From: Candidatus Poseidoniales archaeon
Lineage (GTDB): Archaea; Thermoplasmatota; Poseidoniia; Poseidoniales; Thalassarchaeaceae
DNA: 35,601 bases
NCBI GenBank assembly: GCA_012959435.1
Contig: DUDF01000032.1
Location: forward strand, 1 to 35,601
Direction: 5' to 3'
In this document: piece by piece, positions 16,410 through 24,291 of the stretch
How the letters are laid out: each line of letters opens with the position of its first letter
How positions within the stretch are numbered: the first letter of the stretch is position 1
Position numbers and translations under genes: made by a program
Notes under the pieces: model-generated
The model's database searches: none
What the model saw: the letters and a program-made list of their open reading frames with translations, nothing else
What the model was told of the DNA's origin: nothing

Positions 16410-16686
16410 CGGTTAGGTTGAACTTCTTTGCCCGATGGCACTTTGGAGTGTGCGCTTTACCGGTTTCTGTGCATCGGTATAGAATGTTAACTCGGCGAGT
16501 TGGCTTCTCTCGACCTTCTGGCTTTGGGCGCGGGAAACCACGGTAACCAGCAGTAACCCTTCTAAATCGGCGTTGACCCCATTTCAACTCACTTGCACGA
16601 CGCTTTTTCACACGCTCAATGGTGTGCATAGTGTGACGACCAGCAGCAGGGCTGTATCGCTTTACTTTTCGTGGACGGTTGACCAT
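16402..16686 (-). CDS. rpl44e: Ribosomal protein L44e (eL42) lacking most zinc ligands
   Basis: A large-subunit E-site protein: VKRYSPAAGRHTMHTIERVKKRR, LKWGQRRFRRVTAGYRGFPRPKP and LYRCTETGKAHTPK match archaeal L44e almost end to end (94 residues). Family members bind zinc with two C-x2-C pairs (RYCPYC and CTECGKAH). Here the positions are Ser12, Ala15, Cys72 and Thr75, so three of four ligands are gone and zinc binding is unlikely. The rRNA-contacting GQRRFRRVTAGYGGFP core is kept. GGTGG lies 8-9 bases before the ATG at 16686; a GTG at 16698 would add four residues. First gene of the five-gene translation operon. Confidence 0.94.
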   Translation of the reverse strand: MVNRPRKVKRYSPAAGRHTMHTIERVKKRRASELKWGQRRFRRVTAGYRGFPRPKPEGREKPTRRVNILYRCTETGKAHTPKCHRAKKFNLTDD

Positions 16687-16701
16687 GGAATGTACCACCT
16701 A

Positions 16702-16714
16702 CGCCCTTAGGGCG
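16702..16714. promoter_or_regulatory. GC-rich palindrome in the L44e leader
   Basis: CGCCCTTAGGGCG, 6-bp arms around one T, 15 bases upstream of the L44e ATG and directly 5' of its GGTGG ribosome binding site. Core CCTTAGG is shared with 6968 and, as CCTAAGG, with 8270. In the divergent region between L44e and the membrane protein at 16780. Confidence 0.35.
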
Positions 16715-16779
16715 ACTCGCCCACTGACGGCCCCTATTTGATAGTGTCGTGTTAAGCGACATAATTTGAAGTGCCAAAA

Positions 16780-17616
16780 ATGGGTCACTCAAAGTCAATC
16801 TTCAAGGCGATGGACCCTTTCGCGAGGCTGGTTGAGATGCTAGCGACAACACTCCTATGGCATTATTGGCTACCGGTGTTACTACTGCCACTAGGCATCG
16901 GCCTAGTGATTGCCAAGGAATCCGAACGTAGGCTCGCTGGTAAAGTGCTCCTTGTTCTACTTGTGATAGCAATAATCGCCCAACCAAGTTCATTGGATAC
17001 CTCAGTCGAAGGGTGGTCATTACACCTACTGATATCCCTCATCGGGCCAATCGCCGCAATACTATTTGGCATCTGGTTGACTCTGTTTTCAGGCCCAATC
17101 CCAGTAGCGCCACTACCACGCAGCGTGCGACCTTTTGGCTTTGCATTGATGATATTATCAGCGGCATGGTTCGCATGGATGTTGTTTGAAGCGCGCCCGG
17201 CAATCGACGGCATCCCCAACCCCTGGTGGCAACACTTTGTCACTAGTTTCCTAACAGTACTAGTTGTAGTCGCTGGCTTTGCTACCGCCTTTGCTCTTAT
17301 CATGGGGGATTCAAGGCTCAAAGAAGCATCTGTTATGGCTTTGATTTCAATCACTTCTTTTGTCTTACTAATCTATCTCTTAGCAGAAGGAACAAATTCG
17401 GACGACCCGGTATTTTGGAGAAGTGCTTCATGGGGGGCACTTGGCGATCTTGGGGGAATGTTGTTTGGAAGTGGGTTTGCACTAATGATTTTCATCACTT
17501 TTGTTTGGCTTGGTGAAAAAAGGATGGGTGTCCCGGAACCTGTTGAGCCATTAAGTAAAGAAGAAGCAACTACTATTCGTGGAATAATTTCAACCAATTC
17601 GGAGGTTGAGGAATGA
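16780..17616 (+). CDS. Polytopic membrane protein of unknown function (about 7 TM)
   Basis: Not recognised. The 278-residue chain has about seven hydrophobic segments, roughly at residues 30-46, 54-68, 81-103, 118-137, 152-175, 183-203 and 225-247, with a ~30-residue charged C-terminal tail (EPVEPLSKEEATT...NSEVEE). There is no cleavable signal peptide and no recognisable catalytic motif. The stop overlaps the start of the next membrane-protein gene (ATGA), so the two are likely made together and may form a complex. Start is ATG 16780 or GTG 16771; no clear ribosome binding site, and a TATA-like TATTTGATAG 40-50 bases upstream fits a leaderless or short-leader transcript. Confidence 0.6.
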   Translation: MGHSKSIFKAMDPFARLVEMLATTLLWHYWLPVLLLPLGIGLVIAKESERRLAGKVLLVLLVIAIIAQPSSLDTSVEGWSLHLLISLIGPIAAILFGIWLTLFSGPIPVAPLPRSVRPFGFALMILSAAWFAWMLFEARPAIDGIPNPWWQHFVTSFLTVLVVVAGFATAFALIMGDSRLKEASVMALISITSFVLLIYLLAEGTNSDDPVFWRSASWGALGDLGGMLFGSGFALMIFITFVWLGEKRMGVPEPVEPLSKEEATTIRGIISTNSEVEE

Positions 17617-18116
17617 ATAACGATGGTGATGTTATCCGCGACTGGCGAACTCTTACGCTAGTAGTGTTGACTCTGACTGTATTCATTTTCATTGCTAATA
17701 TCCATTTAGAAGTTCGCGGAGAAGTTGAGGATGTAGATATTTTGTCAAGATTCATACATTCCGCAACCATTAGTTTCATTTTCGTAAATAGCGCACTATT
17801 TTTGATAACTCTAGCATTATCACATAAACATGCCAAATTAATTGAACAGGCTCTTGGCACATTACTAGCTGCGGCTATTGGTATCCTGTTGTTTGGCTTG
17901 TTCGTTGACTCTGGAATAACTGTTGCCGGCGTAGCAACGGATGCGTGGTCGCAATTTTCTATCGGTGCCATCCGTATGATGACGGTAGATTTTGCTATTC
18001 TCCTTTCATTGGGCACTAGTTTTGGTATTCTTCTAACCCTTGTCACAAGCAGAGAAACACCATCTGACCCACTACTTGAGTTAGAAACGACCTCTTTTGA
18101 TAACGAAGAGGAATGA
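17613..18116 (+). CDS. Small membrane protein of unknown function (4 TM)
   Basis: Not recognised. 167 residues with four predicted membrane spans (about 13-30, 50-68, 80-104, 120-145) and an acidic end (LLELETTSFDNEEE). It overlaps the preceding membrane gene by four bases (ATGA) with GGAGG/GAGG upstream, indicating translational coupling. L37e begins 59 bases downstream. Confidence 0.6.
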   Translation: MNNDGDVIRDWRTLTLVVLTLTVFIFIANIHLEVRGEVEDVDILSRFIHSATISFIFVNSALFLITLALSHKHAKLIEQALGTLLAAAIGILLFGLFVDSGITVAGVATDAWSQFSIGAIRMMTVDFAILLSLGTSFGILLTLVTSRETPSDPLLELETTSFDNEEE

Positions 18117-18149
18117 GCAAGCCTCATAATGGGGGTGTCGGTCGGGCGG

Positions 18150-18164
18150 CCTGCAAATAGCAGG
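18150..18164 (+). promoter_or_regulatory. Leader hairpin reaching the L37e ribosome binding site
   Basis: CCTGC (18150-18154), loop AAATA, GCAGG (18160-18164); the 3' arm runs into the GGTGGTGA ribosome binding site (18163-18170). It could dampen L37e translation, but the stem is only 5 bp. Confidence 0.3.
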
Positions 18165-18175
18165 TGGTGAGTGAT

Positions 18176-18355
18176 ATGAGTAAGGGTACACCAAGTATGG
18201 GTAAGCGCCAGAAGAGTACTCACATTCTTTGCCGCCGTTGTGGAAAGCACTCATATCACAAGCAGAAGGGCGTCTGCGCTTCATGCGGATATGGTGCAAC
18301 TGCTAAGCGCCGAGGATTCGGCTGGGCTAAGAAAAACCGCCGACCAAATAACTGA
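18176..18355 (+). CDS. rpl37e: Ribosomal protein L37e (eL37)
   Basis: A 59-residue large-subunit zinc protein: [40 protein letters not shown] with both C-x2-C pairs, then the basic [12 protein letters not shown] tail. The start is the ATG at 18176, matching the family's MSKGTPSxGK beginning, with GGTGGTGA five bases upstream. Followed after 9 bases by an 8-bp-arm inverted repeat. Confidence 0.96.
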   Translation: MSKGTPSMGKRQKSTHILCRRCGKHSYHKQKGVCASCGYGATAKRRGFGWAKKNRRPNN

Positions 18356-18364
18356 GTGTAGTAT

Positions 18365-18383
18365 ATTGTCAAAAGTTGACAAT
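18365..18383. promoter_or_regulatory. Perfect inverted repeat between L37e and purF
   Basis: ATTGTCAA (18365-18372), AAG, TTGACAAT (18376-18383): 8-bp arms, 3-base spacer, 78 bases upstream of the purF ATG. AT-rich and symmetric, like a dimeric-repressor operator; alternatively the L37e transcript end. No long T-run follows. Confidence 0.45.
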
Positions 18384-18461
18384 TGGTAAGTTGAACATAC
18401 CACAATTAGTGGGGGCATTACCAAATACCTACGGCGATGGGGCACCAAACAGGTAACCGAG

Positions 18462-20015
18462 ATGTGCGGCATCATCGGCATTGCAGGAGAACCTGGCTCA
18501 CACGTCAATAAGATGCTATACGATGGGCTTCTTGTCCTACAACATCGGGGTCAGGATGCTGCAGGAATTGTGACCTGTGATGATGACCATCTTCACCTTA
18601 GGAAATCTAACGGATTAGTCCGAGATGTATTCCACGAGCGCCACATGGACCGCCTTCAAGGGTCGATGGGAATCGGCCATGTCCGATATCCCACTGCTGG
18701 TACCTGCTCCTCGGCTGAAGCACAGCCATTATACGTTAATTCACCATATGGAATAACAATCGCCCACAACGGCAATTTGGTCAACGCAAAACAACAAGCT
18801 AGGAAACTATATATCGATGACCTGCGACATGTTAACACCACATCAGATTCTGAAGTTCTTCTGAATGTAATCGCTCACGAATTACAAAAACTAGGCAAAA
18901 GACAGTTGAAAATTGAAGATGGACTATACTTAGATGTACATCAAGTTTTTGAAGCTATACGTGAAGTTCACAATCGGTTGAGTGGTGGTTATTCGGTTGT
19001 CGGGATGATCAACGGGTATGGCCTATTTGCATTTCGAGACCCTTTCGGTATTCGCCCTCTTGTATATGGGAAAAGCGTGAACGAAAATGGTGTCACAGAA
19101 TGGGCAATAGCATCAGAAAGTGTTGCTCTTGACACGCTTGGATTCGAAGATATCAAAGATGTCGCTCCCGGTGAATGTATTTTCATTTCAGTTGACGGCA
19201 AGATGTATCTTGAACAGTGCCATTCATCTCCAAAGCTTCAAAATTGTATTTTTGAATACGTTTACTTCTCTCGCCCTGATTCAGTGATAGATGGAATGTC
19301 TGTGCATAAGGCGAGATTGAATATGGGCGAGCGTTTGGCTGACAAAATCATGCGACTGAAACCAGACCATGACATTGACGTGGTAATGCCAATACCAGAT
19401 TCTGGCCGCTATGCAGCAATTCAGACTGCTGCGCGTCTTGGGGTTGAATTCCGTGAAGGGTTTGTGAAAAACCGCTATGTTGGTCGCACCTTCATCATGC
19501 CAGGGCAAGCCCAACGCAAGGATTCAGTGCGGAAAAAGTTGAATCCTCTTCCAGAGGAATTTGCAGGTAAGACTGTTTTGCTTGTTGATGATTCAATTGT
19601 ACGTGGGAATACCTCAAGAAAAATTGTTGAGATGGCTCGGCAAGTCGGTGCAAAGAAAGTCTACTTCGCTTCCTCATCCCCGCCTCTTTTGCATCCTAAT
19701 GTGTATGGAATTGATATGCCTGCTCGTAATGAATATATTGCTCATGGGCAGTCTATAAAAGAAATTGAAGCGGAAATTGGCGCTGACTTCTTGGTCTATC
19801 AAGACTTAGATGACCTAATCGCTGCTTGCACTATTTCAGAAGATAAAGCACATGACTTTGACACCTCTTGTTTCACCGGTGAGTACTGCACAGAGGATGT
19901 TACCGAAGAGTATCTTCAGATGCTAGAATTACAACGAAATGACGCTGCGAAGAACGGAGATGACGATGATGACCCTGAAGATGTTGACTCAATAGACATC
20001 CACAATGAAGATTAA
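18462..20015 (+). CDS. purF: Amidophosphoribosyltransferase
   Basis: First committed step of purine synthesis: glutamine plus PRPP to phosphoribosylamine. It starts directly with the catalytic Cys2 (MCGIIGIAG) and has no propeptide, unlike the B. subtilis enzyme. The class II glutaminase domain shows LQHRGQDAAGI, GHVRYPTAG and HNGNL; the phosphoribosyltransferase domain shows VLLVDDSIVRGNTSRK with Asp376-Asp377 for PRPP. Cysteines near C-terminus (DTSCFTGEYC) and NCIFEYVYFSRPDS recall the Fe-S class, but the full ligand set was not verified. Length 517; the last ~40 residues are acidic (DDDDDPEDVDS). A symmetric repeat upstream may regulate it. Confidence 0.96.
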   Translation: MCGIIGIAGEPGSHVNKMLYDGLLVLQHRGQDAAGIVTCDDDHLHLRKSNGLVRDVFHERHMDRLQGSMGIGHVRYPTAGTCSSAEAQPLYVNSPYGITIAHNGNLVNAKQQARKLYIDDLRHVNTTSDSEVLLNVIAHELQKLGKRQLKIEDGLYLDVHQVFEAIREVHNRLSGGYSVVGMINGYGLFAFRDPFGIRPLVYGKSVNENGVTEWAIASESVALDTLGFEDIKDVAPGECIFISVDGKMYLEQCHSSPKLQNCIFEYVYFSRPDSVIDGMSVHKARLNMGERLADKIMRLKPDHDIDVVMPIPDSGRYAAIQTAARLGVEFREGFVKNRYVGRTFIMPGQAQRKDSVRKKLNPLPEEFAGKTVLLVDDSIVRGNTSRKIVEMARQVGAKKVYFASSSPPLLHPNVYGIDMPARNEYIAHGQSIKEIEAEIGADFLVYQDLDDLIAACTISEDKAHDFDTSCFTGEYCTEDVTEEYLQMLELQRNDAAKNGDDDDDPEDVDSIDIHNED

Positions 20016-20051
20016 TGTGGTAAAGTTAGAGAAGATTTACGAGGTGAGATA

Positions 20052-20927
20052 ATGCGTTGGATTATGAGAATGGGAGAAATCATTCTGAAATCCCGTCAAG
20101 TACGGCGGTTTATGCGTAAAGCATTGCAAAGACACATCACAATGCAAGCACAAGTTCGTGGTGCTAAAGTCAAGGTTACCCCATGGCAAGGAATGCTATT
20201 TCTTGACTTGGTAGAAGGGGATGCTGAGGCCGCAGAAGATGCGATTCGGCATACCTTTGGATTAACCTCAGCAGACCCATTGACATCAGTTGCAGTTGAC
20301 CCTGAGATAGTTGCAGATGCTGTAATTCATCTCGCACCAACGGAAAAGGGTGCAACTTTTGCTGTACAGTGTAGGCGACATGGTGAAAAACAGGATTGGA
20401 CCAGTCAGACATTCGCTGGCGCAGTAGGTGCTGCAATCTTGGCTCGTGCCCCACATCTGAAAGTAAATCTCTCAAACCCTGAATGGCCAGTCAGAATATC
20501 CCTAATGCCAGAAGAAGTAGGAATACTTGGGACGAGAATCGTTTGCCAAGGAGGATTGCCAACCGGAGTACAAGGATCTGTAATCACCGAATTAAACAAC
20601 GAGCGGGATTACTTAGCAGCATGGCTAGTAATGAGACGCGGCTGCCGCTTGATTGTTTCTCCCAACTATAAATCAGAACTTTTTGACCTAGTGAAATTGT
20701 GGGACCCATCTCAAATTAATGATGAGGTGAAATCCTATTTATCAACCGCTCCAGGACCGGGCCACATTGGCAAAATATGGGCAGTAGTAGGTGATAATCT
20801 TGGGCAACAAACATTCCAAAATGATGGGAATGTACCAATGGCAACACTTGAACCTCTAGTAGGTTGGAATGAGGAAACAATGGATGAACTTAGACAAAGG
20901 TCTGGATTTGATACAGCGATAGCATGA
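20052..20927 (+). CDS. ThiI-like THUMP protein with degenerate PP-loop
   Basis: ThiI makes 4-thiouridine at tRNA position 8. The N-terminus (RMGEIILKSRQVRRFMRKAL) and RHTFGLTSADPL, FAVQCRRHGEKQDWTSQTFAGAVGAAI and KVNLSNPEWPVRI are the NFLD and THUMP domains that bind the tRNA 3' end. After GGLPTGVQG the family has the ATP-pyrophosphatase motif SGGxDSP; here residues 181-187 read LNNERDY while the flanking ...AAxLxMxRGC is kept. Further on GDNLGQQ (247-253) matches the family's GESLGQ. There is no rhodanese domain and the total of 291 residues is ~100 short. So it probably binds tRNA but cannot adenylate it. GAGGTGA sits 5 bases before ATG 20052. Confidence 0.8.
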   Translation: MRWIMRMGEIILKSRQVRRFMRKALQRHITMQAQVRGAKVKVTPWQGMLFLDLVEGDAEAAEDAIRHTFGLTSADPLTSVAVDPEIVADAVIHLAPTEKGATFAVQCRRHGEKQDWTSQTFAGAVGAAILARAPHLKVNLSNPEWPVRISLMPEEVGILGTRIVCQGGLPTGVQGSVITELNNERDYLAAWLVMRRGCRLIVSPNYKSELFDLVKLWDPSQINDEVKSYLSTAPGPGHIGKIWAVVGDNLGQQTFQNDGNVPMATLEPLVGWNEETMDELRQRSGFDTAIA

Positions 20928-20960
20928 AAGCAAAAGGTTAGCCTCTCAACTTTGATAGAG

Positions 20961-22544
20961 ATGCCACTCACCATTGACCCTGCCAGTATCCTAAAGCCAG
21001 AATCGCGGGTTACAGCAGTTTCTTTTTCTTCTGATGGGAAGTATATTGCTTGGGGAGAAGAAGGCGGAGAACTTACAATTTGTGACCTAGATGGGGAAAA
21101 CAAATCTGACTCAAAAACCATAGAAGGGGGCATATCAAAATTAGAATTCGCCCCCGACGGAACCGTAATTGTGGGTAGCCACTCCGGAGAATTACATGGT
21201 CACGAAAGACTTGGTGGACACCGATGGAGCCATCGCCTAGGTGGTGGTTGTGACCATCTCGCTGTATCTCCTTCAGGAGATTTGGTTGCAGTTATTGATG
21301 GGGCTCGCTTACTACATCTTCTCTCATCTAGTGGACGCCTCCTCACTCATTATGAATCTGGAGAATTAGTTCTCCTAGCAGTTTCACCAAAAGGAGATAC
21401 TGCTGCAATTGCTGATGATATTGGAAATGTGACTGTTCTTGACCGGAATGGAAATGTTCGGTTCAAGCGTGATTCACGCGGTGAGCAAGGAGAGCAAATC
21501 ACTGCGATATGTTACTTAGCAGATGGGCACCTATGCATCGCCCGTGAGGCTCTAGATGTAACAATGGGGGATGAAGAGGAAATTGTCCTCGAATGGTGGA
21601 CTCCAATGGGTCAAGAAGTAGGACGAGTCGCGCTCCGGCAGCGTTGTGAAGTCCTGAGCCCTACGGATTCGGGAGTTGTTTGCGGAATGTTTGATGGAGA
21701 AGTGATTGAGTTCAACTCAGAACGCTCTCAGAATACGAGGTTCAAGTCACCTTACAGCATTAACGACCTAATTCCCATTGGCCAAGACCTACTTATTGCA
21801 ACCTGGTTCCAAGTACACCTAATTGATGGAGAAGGTGTAGAGAAATGGCAGGTTGAACACACTGGACTCACTGAGATGGTTATGGTAAGTAATAATGGGA
21901 AATTTATTGTCGTTGCAGGCGATAATCAGAATGATTACACAAGAGATAACCAGATATTAATTCTGAATTCCGATGCTGAAACTTATTTGATGCAATCAGG
22001 AAGCGATATTGATTCAGACTTACAAGAATACTCTACTGCTTCTCCAACTGAACGGGGTGCAAATACAGTTGAAGCATTATACGGCGGAGATGATGATTAT
22101 TCAGAACTCCTTACTGAGTCTGAAATAGCTCAACTTTCAAGTGGTGACTCAACTTCTGTCGGTTCAGACGATTTGATGGGGTTGCTAGAAGCTGAAATAA
22201 CTCTAACAGATGAAACACAAAAAGAAGAATTCGATTTTGATTCGGCTCTTTCGGGGGAACCAGAAAGAATGAATGCTCCACCAGTTGCCGATGCTGGTGA
22301 GGATTTGATTGTCCAAGCGGACAATTCTGATACAGCAGTAGTCACACTTGATGGCTCACGTTCTTTTGATGAAGATGGGGTAATTGTATCCCACACATGG
22401 AGAGATGTCACTAATCGAGTGATTGGTGAGGCGCCTATTATCAAAGTCAAATTACCTAAAGGAAATCACACTTTTACTTTGACCGTCACCGATAATGATC
22501 GTGCGAGCACCTCAGATACAGTGACAGTGCAAGTTAGAGATTGA
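20961..22544 (+). CDS. Beta-propeller protein with C-terminal PKD domain, no signal peptide
   Basis: Not a named family. Residues 1-~340 are WD40/PQQ-like propeller repeats (VTAVSFSSDGKYIAWGEEGGELTICD; DHLAVSPSGDLVAV; LLAVSPKGDTAAIADDIGNVTVLD). About 345-440 form an acidic, probably flexible linker. About 440-527 are a PKD-type Ig-like domain (APPVADAGEDLIVQAD...DGSRSFDEDGVIVSHTW...HTFTLTVTDNDRASTSDTVTVQV). PKD domains are normally extracellular, yet no signal peptide or membrane anchor is visible. The start is ATG 20961, or an in-frame TTG at 20952; the ribosome binding site is weak. Its end overlaps the convergent PqqB-like gene by 11 bases. Confidence 0.75.
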   Translation: MPLTIDPASILKPESRVTAVSFSSDGKYIAWGEEGGELTICDLDGENKSDSKTIEGGISKLEFAPDGTVIVGSHSGELHGHERLGGHRWSHRLGGGCDHLAVSPSGDLVAVIDGARLLHLLSSSGRLLTHYESGELVLLAVSPKGDTAAIADDIGNVTVLDRNGNVRFKRDSRGEQGEQITAICYLADGHLCIAREALDVTMGDEEEIVLEWWTPMGQEVGRVALRQRCEVLSPTDSGVVCGMFDGEVIEFNSERSQNTRFKSPYSINDLIPIGQDLLIATWFQVHLIDGEGVEKWQVEHTGLTEMVMVSNNGKFIVVAGDNQNDYTRDNQILILNSDAETYLMQSGSDIDSDLQEYSTASPTERGANTVEALYGGDDDYSELLTESEIAQLSSGDSTSVGSDDLMGLLEAEITLTDETQKEEFDFDSALSGEPERMNAPPVADAGEDLIVQADNSDTAVVTLDGSRSFDEDGVIVSHTWRDVTNRVIGEAPIIKVKLPKGNHTFTLTVTDNDRASTSDTVTVQVRD

Positions 22545-23412
22545 AAGACATCGGCTGTCGGGCAACTTCCCATCCCATGGCTCTTACTCTAGCTGTTTCA
22601 GCAGATGATTCCTCATGCAAAGGATTTGTGTGATTAAGATGGATAAACACGACACGCGGGTCACTTGGACCCCTTATCCCGAGTAATTCGAGGGTCTCTT
22701 CCACTGGGGGGTGGCCAATTTTCCTAGCGTGCCCCCCTAACTCTTCACTAGACCAAAAAGTCCCATCTAACAATACGATATCAACGAATAATGAGCGTAG
22801 CCAAGCAAGCGGATTATCAGCAGAATGCAGTTCTAATGTCTCCATCCAAGAATCATGATCTGGTAAAAATAACAGACGTTTTGATGGCCCTTCAATGAGG
22901 AACGCATGGGTATCGGTGTGTTCGTCCCGGTGAGGTACTTTCACAGGTGTAACACTCAAATTCTCGGTTATTTCAACCTTTTTACCTGAATAAAAAGGAG
23001 TTTGTATGAGATGTCCATTGTCAAAAAGTGGGGCAAGAGGAGGGCTCGATCCCACCACCCCAATCATTGATTCGGAAGCGTGAAGAGGTATTTTCTCTAC
23101 CCCCCATGCTTCGCAACCAAACAAACCTAAGCCATCAATATGACCTAGATGACCATGTGTCAGCCATATTGAATCTAACTTGTTGAGAGGGCCTCCATCT
23201 ACCGTGGACCAAAGAATCAGTTGATCTGACAGTGCCCTACTAGCCTCAATAAGGTGGCGGCTCCCATCATCTGCAGTTAATCCAAGCGCAACAGGATTAC
23301 GATGCCTTGTTGGACCACCAAATTCAGTCATGCAACAAGATTTCACACAGCCCGCTTGTGGCACACCGCCATCCTGAGCGGTACCAAGCAAAACCACCTT
23401 GACCCCTGCCAT
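22534..23412 (-). CDS. PqqB-like metallo-beta-lactamase-fold protein
   Basis: 292 residues close to PqqB in form: VVLLGTAQDGGVPQAGC with a Cys cluster (22, 26, 27) at the N-terminus and FIHLNHTNPL near the C-terminus match PqqB's start and HINNTNP motif. Metal-site candidates are His86-x-His88 and His91 (THGHLGHIDG), His161, Asp185 (LPDHD) and His261. The canonical HxHxDH reads HGHLGH, so the Asp is a Gly, a change also seen as a degenerate motif in PqqB. No other pqq gene is present, so PQQ synthesis is not implied; a hydrolase or oxygenase-like function is possible. It is divergent from the esterase gene. Confidence 0.75.
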   Translation of the reverse strand: MAGVKVVLLGTAQDGGVPQAGCVKSCCMTEFGGPTRHRNPVALGLTADDGSRHLIEASRALSDQLILWSTVDGGPLNKLDSIWLTHGHLGHIDGLGLFGCEAWGVEKIPLHASESMIGVVGSSPPLAPLFDNGHLIQTPFYSGKKVEITENLSVTPVKVPHRDEHTDTHAFLIEGPSKRLLFLPDHDSWMETLELHSADNPLAWLRSLFVDIVLLDGTFWSSEELGGHARKIGHPPVEETLELLGIRGPSDPRVVFIHLNHTNPLHEESSAETARVRAMGWEVARQPMSFNL

Positions 23413-23556
23413 TATCTGCCGGTTGTCGCTTCAGCCCATGAGCAAATCGGTCATTCACAGGAAAGTGCTGAACAGTGTCAACCGATGATATACGTACATC
23501 ACTTCACGAAAAGGGGATAAGAGTAAGGCCGGGGGCGATGCCCTTTGGAGATAGTG

Positions 23557-24222
23557 ATGGGTGACCTAGAAACAGTGGTAGTAGAGCCTGAGTTGGAACA
23601 CAAGTCCACAGTAGTTTGGTTACATGGCCTAGGCGCATCTGGGCATGATTTTGAGCCAGTAGTCCCTATGCTTGAATGTCCCAATACACGCTTCGTTTTC
23701 CCTCACGCACCAGTCATGGGCGTAACAATCAATATGGGAATGGAAATGCCTGCTTGGTATGATATAAAAACGCTTGACTGGGAATCATCTGATAGAGAGG
23801 ATGAAAATTCAATCAGAAGTAGTGCAAAGTTGATTGTTGAGTTACTTCAACAAGAACATGAAAAGGGAATCGCATACGAAAATATTGTTCTTGCAGGTTT
23901 TTCACAAGGAGGTGCGCTTGCACTGCATGTTGGGCCTCGCTTCCAAGAGCGGTTGGCCGGAATGATGATACTTTCAGCATATCAGGTATTAGCAGATACT
24001 TATGACGCAGAAGCAAGTGATGCAAACCGAGATACACCAATTCTTTTTGGCCATGGAGTCTATGATGACATGGTACCAGTTTTGATGGGTAGAGCAGCAC
24101 TTGAAAAAATGGTTGATGCTGGTAATCCCTGCGAGTGGAATGGATATAGAATGGGTCACGAAGTCATCATGGATGAATTAATTAGGATGAAAGAATGGCT
24201 AAATGATTTGCTAAATGATTAA
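23557..24222 (+). CDS. Carboxylesterase/phospholipase of the alpha/beta-hydrolase fold
   Basis: 221 residues of the esterase/acyl-protein-thioesterase-like family. VVWLHGLGASGHDF is the oxyanion region, LAGFSQGGALAL holds the nucleophile Ser116, HGVYDDMVP the Asp170 and YRMGHEV the His201 of the triad. Substrates of the family are short-chain esters or acyl-thioesters; not predictable here. The ATG at 23557 has GGAG six bases upstream, better than the in-frame TTG at 23545. RibK follows after about 70 bases. Confidence 0.88.
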   Translation: MGDLETVVVEPELEHKSTVVWLHGLGASGHDFEPVVPMLECPNTRFVFPHAPVMGVTINMGMEMPAWYDIKTLDWESSDREDENSIRSSAKLIVELLQQEHEKGIAYENIVLAGFSQGGALALHVGPRFQERLAGMMILSAYQVLADTYDAEASDANRDTPILFGHGVYDDMVPVLMGRAALEKMVDAGNPCEWNGYRMGHEVIMDELIRMKEWLNDLLND

Positions 24223-24291
24223 ACAATTTCTGTTCATACTTTCACTTCATCATTAAGAAAATTGCATAAGGTGAATGCACTAGGGTTGCCA

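Noticed and set aside
14368-16686. Unusual gene cluster L44e-S27e-aIF2alpha-Nop10-PAC2
   Set aside because: This order is a well-known conserved archaeal operon, so the clustering itself is not novel.
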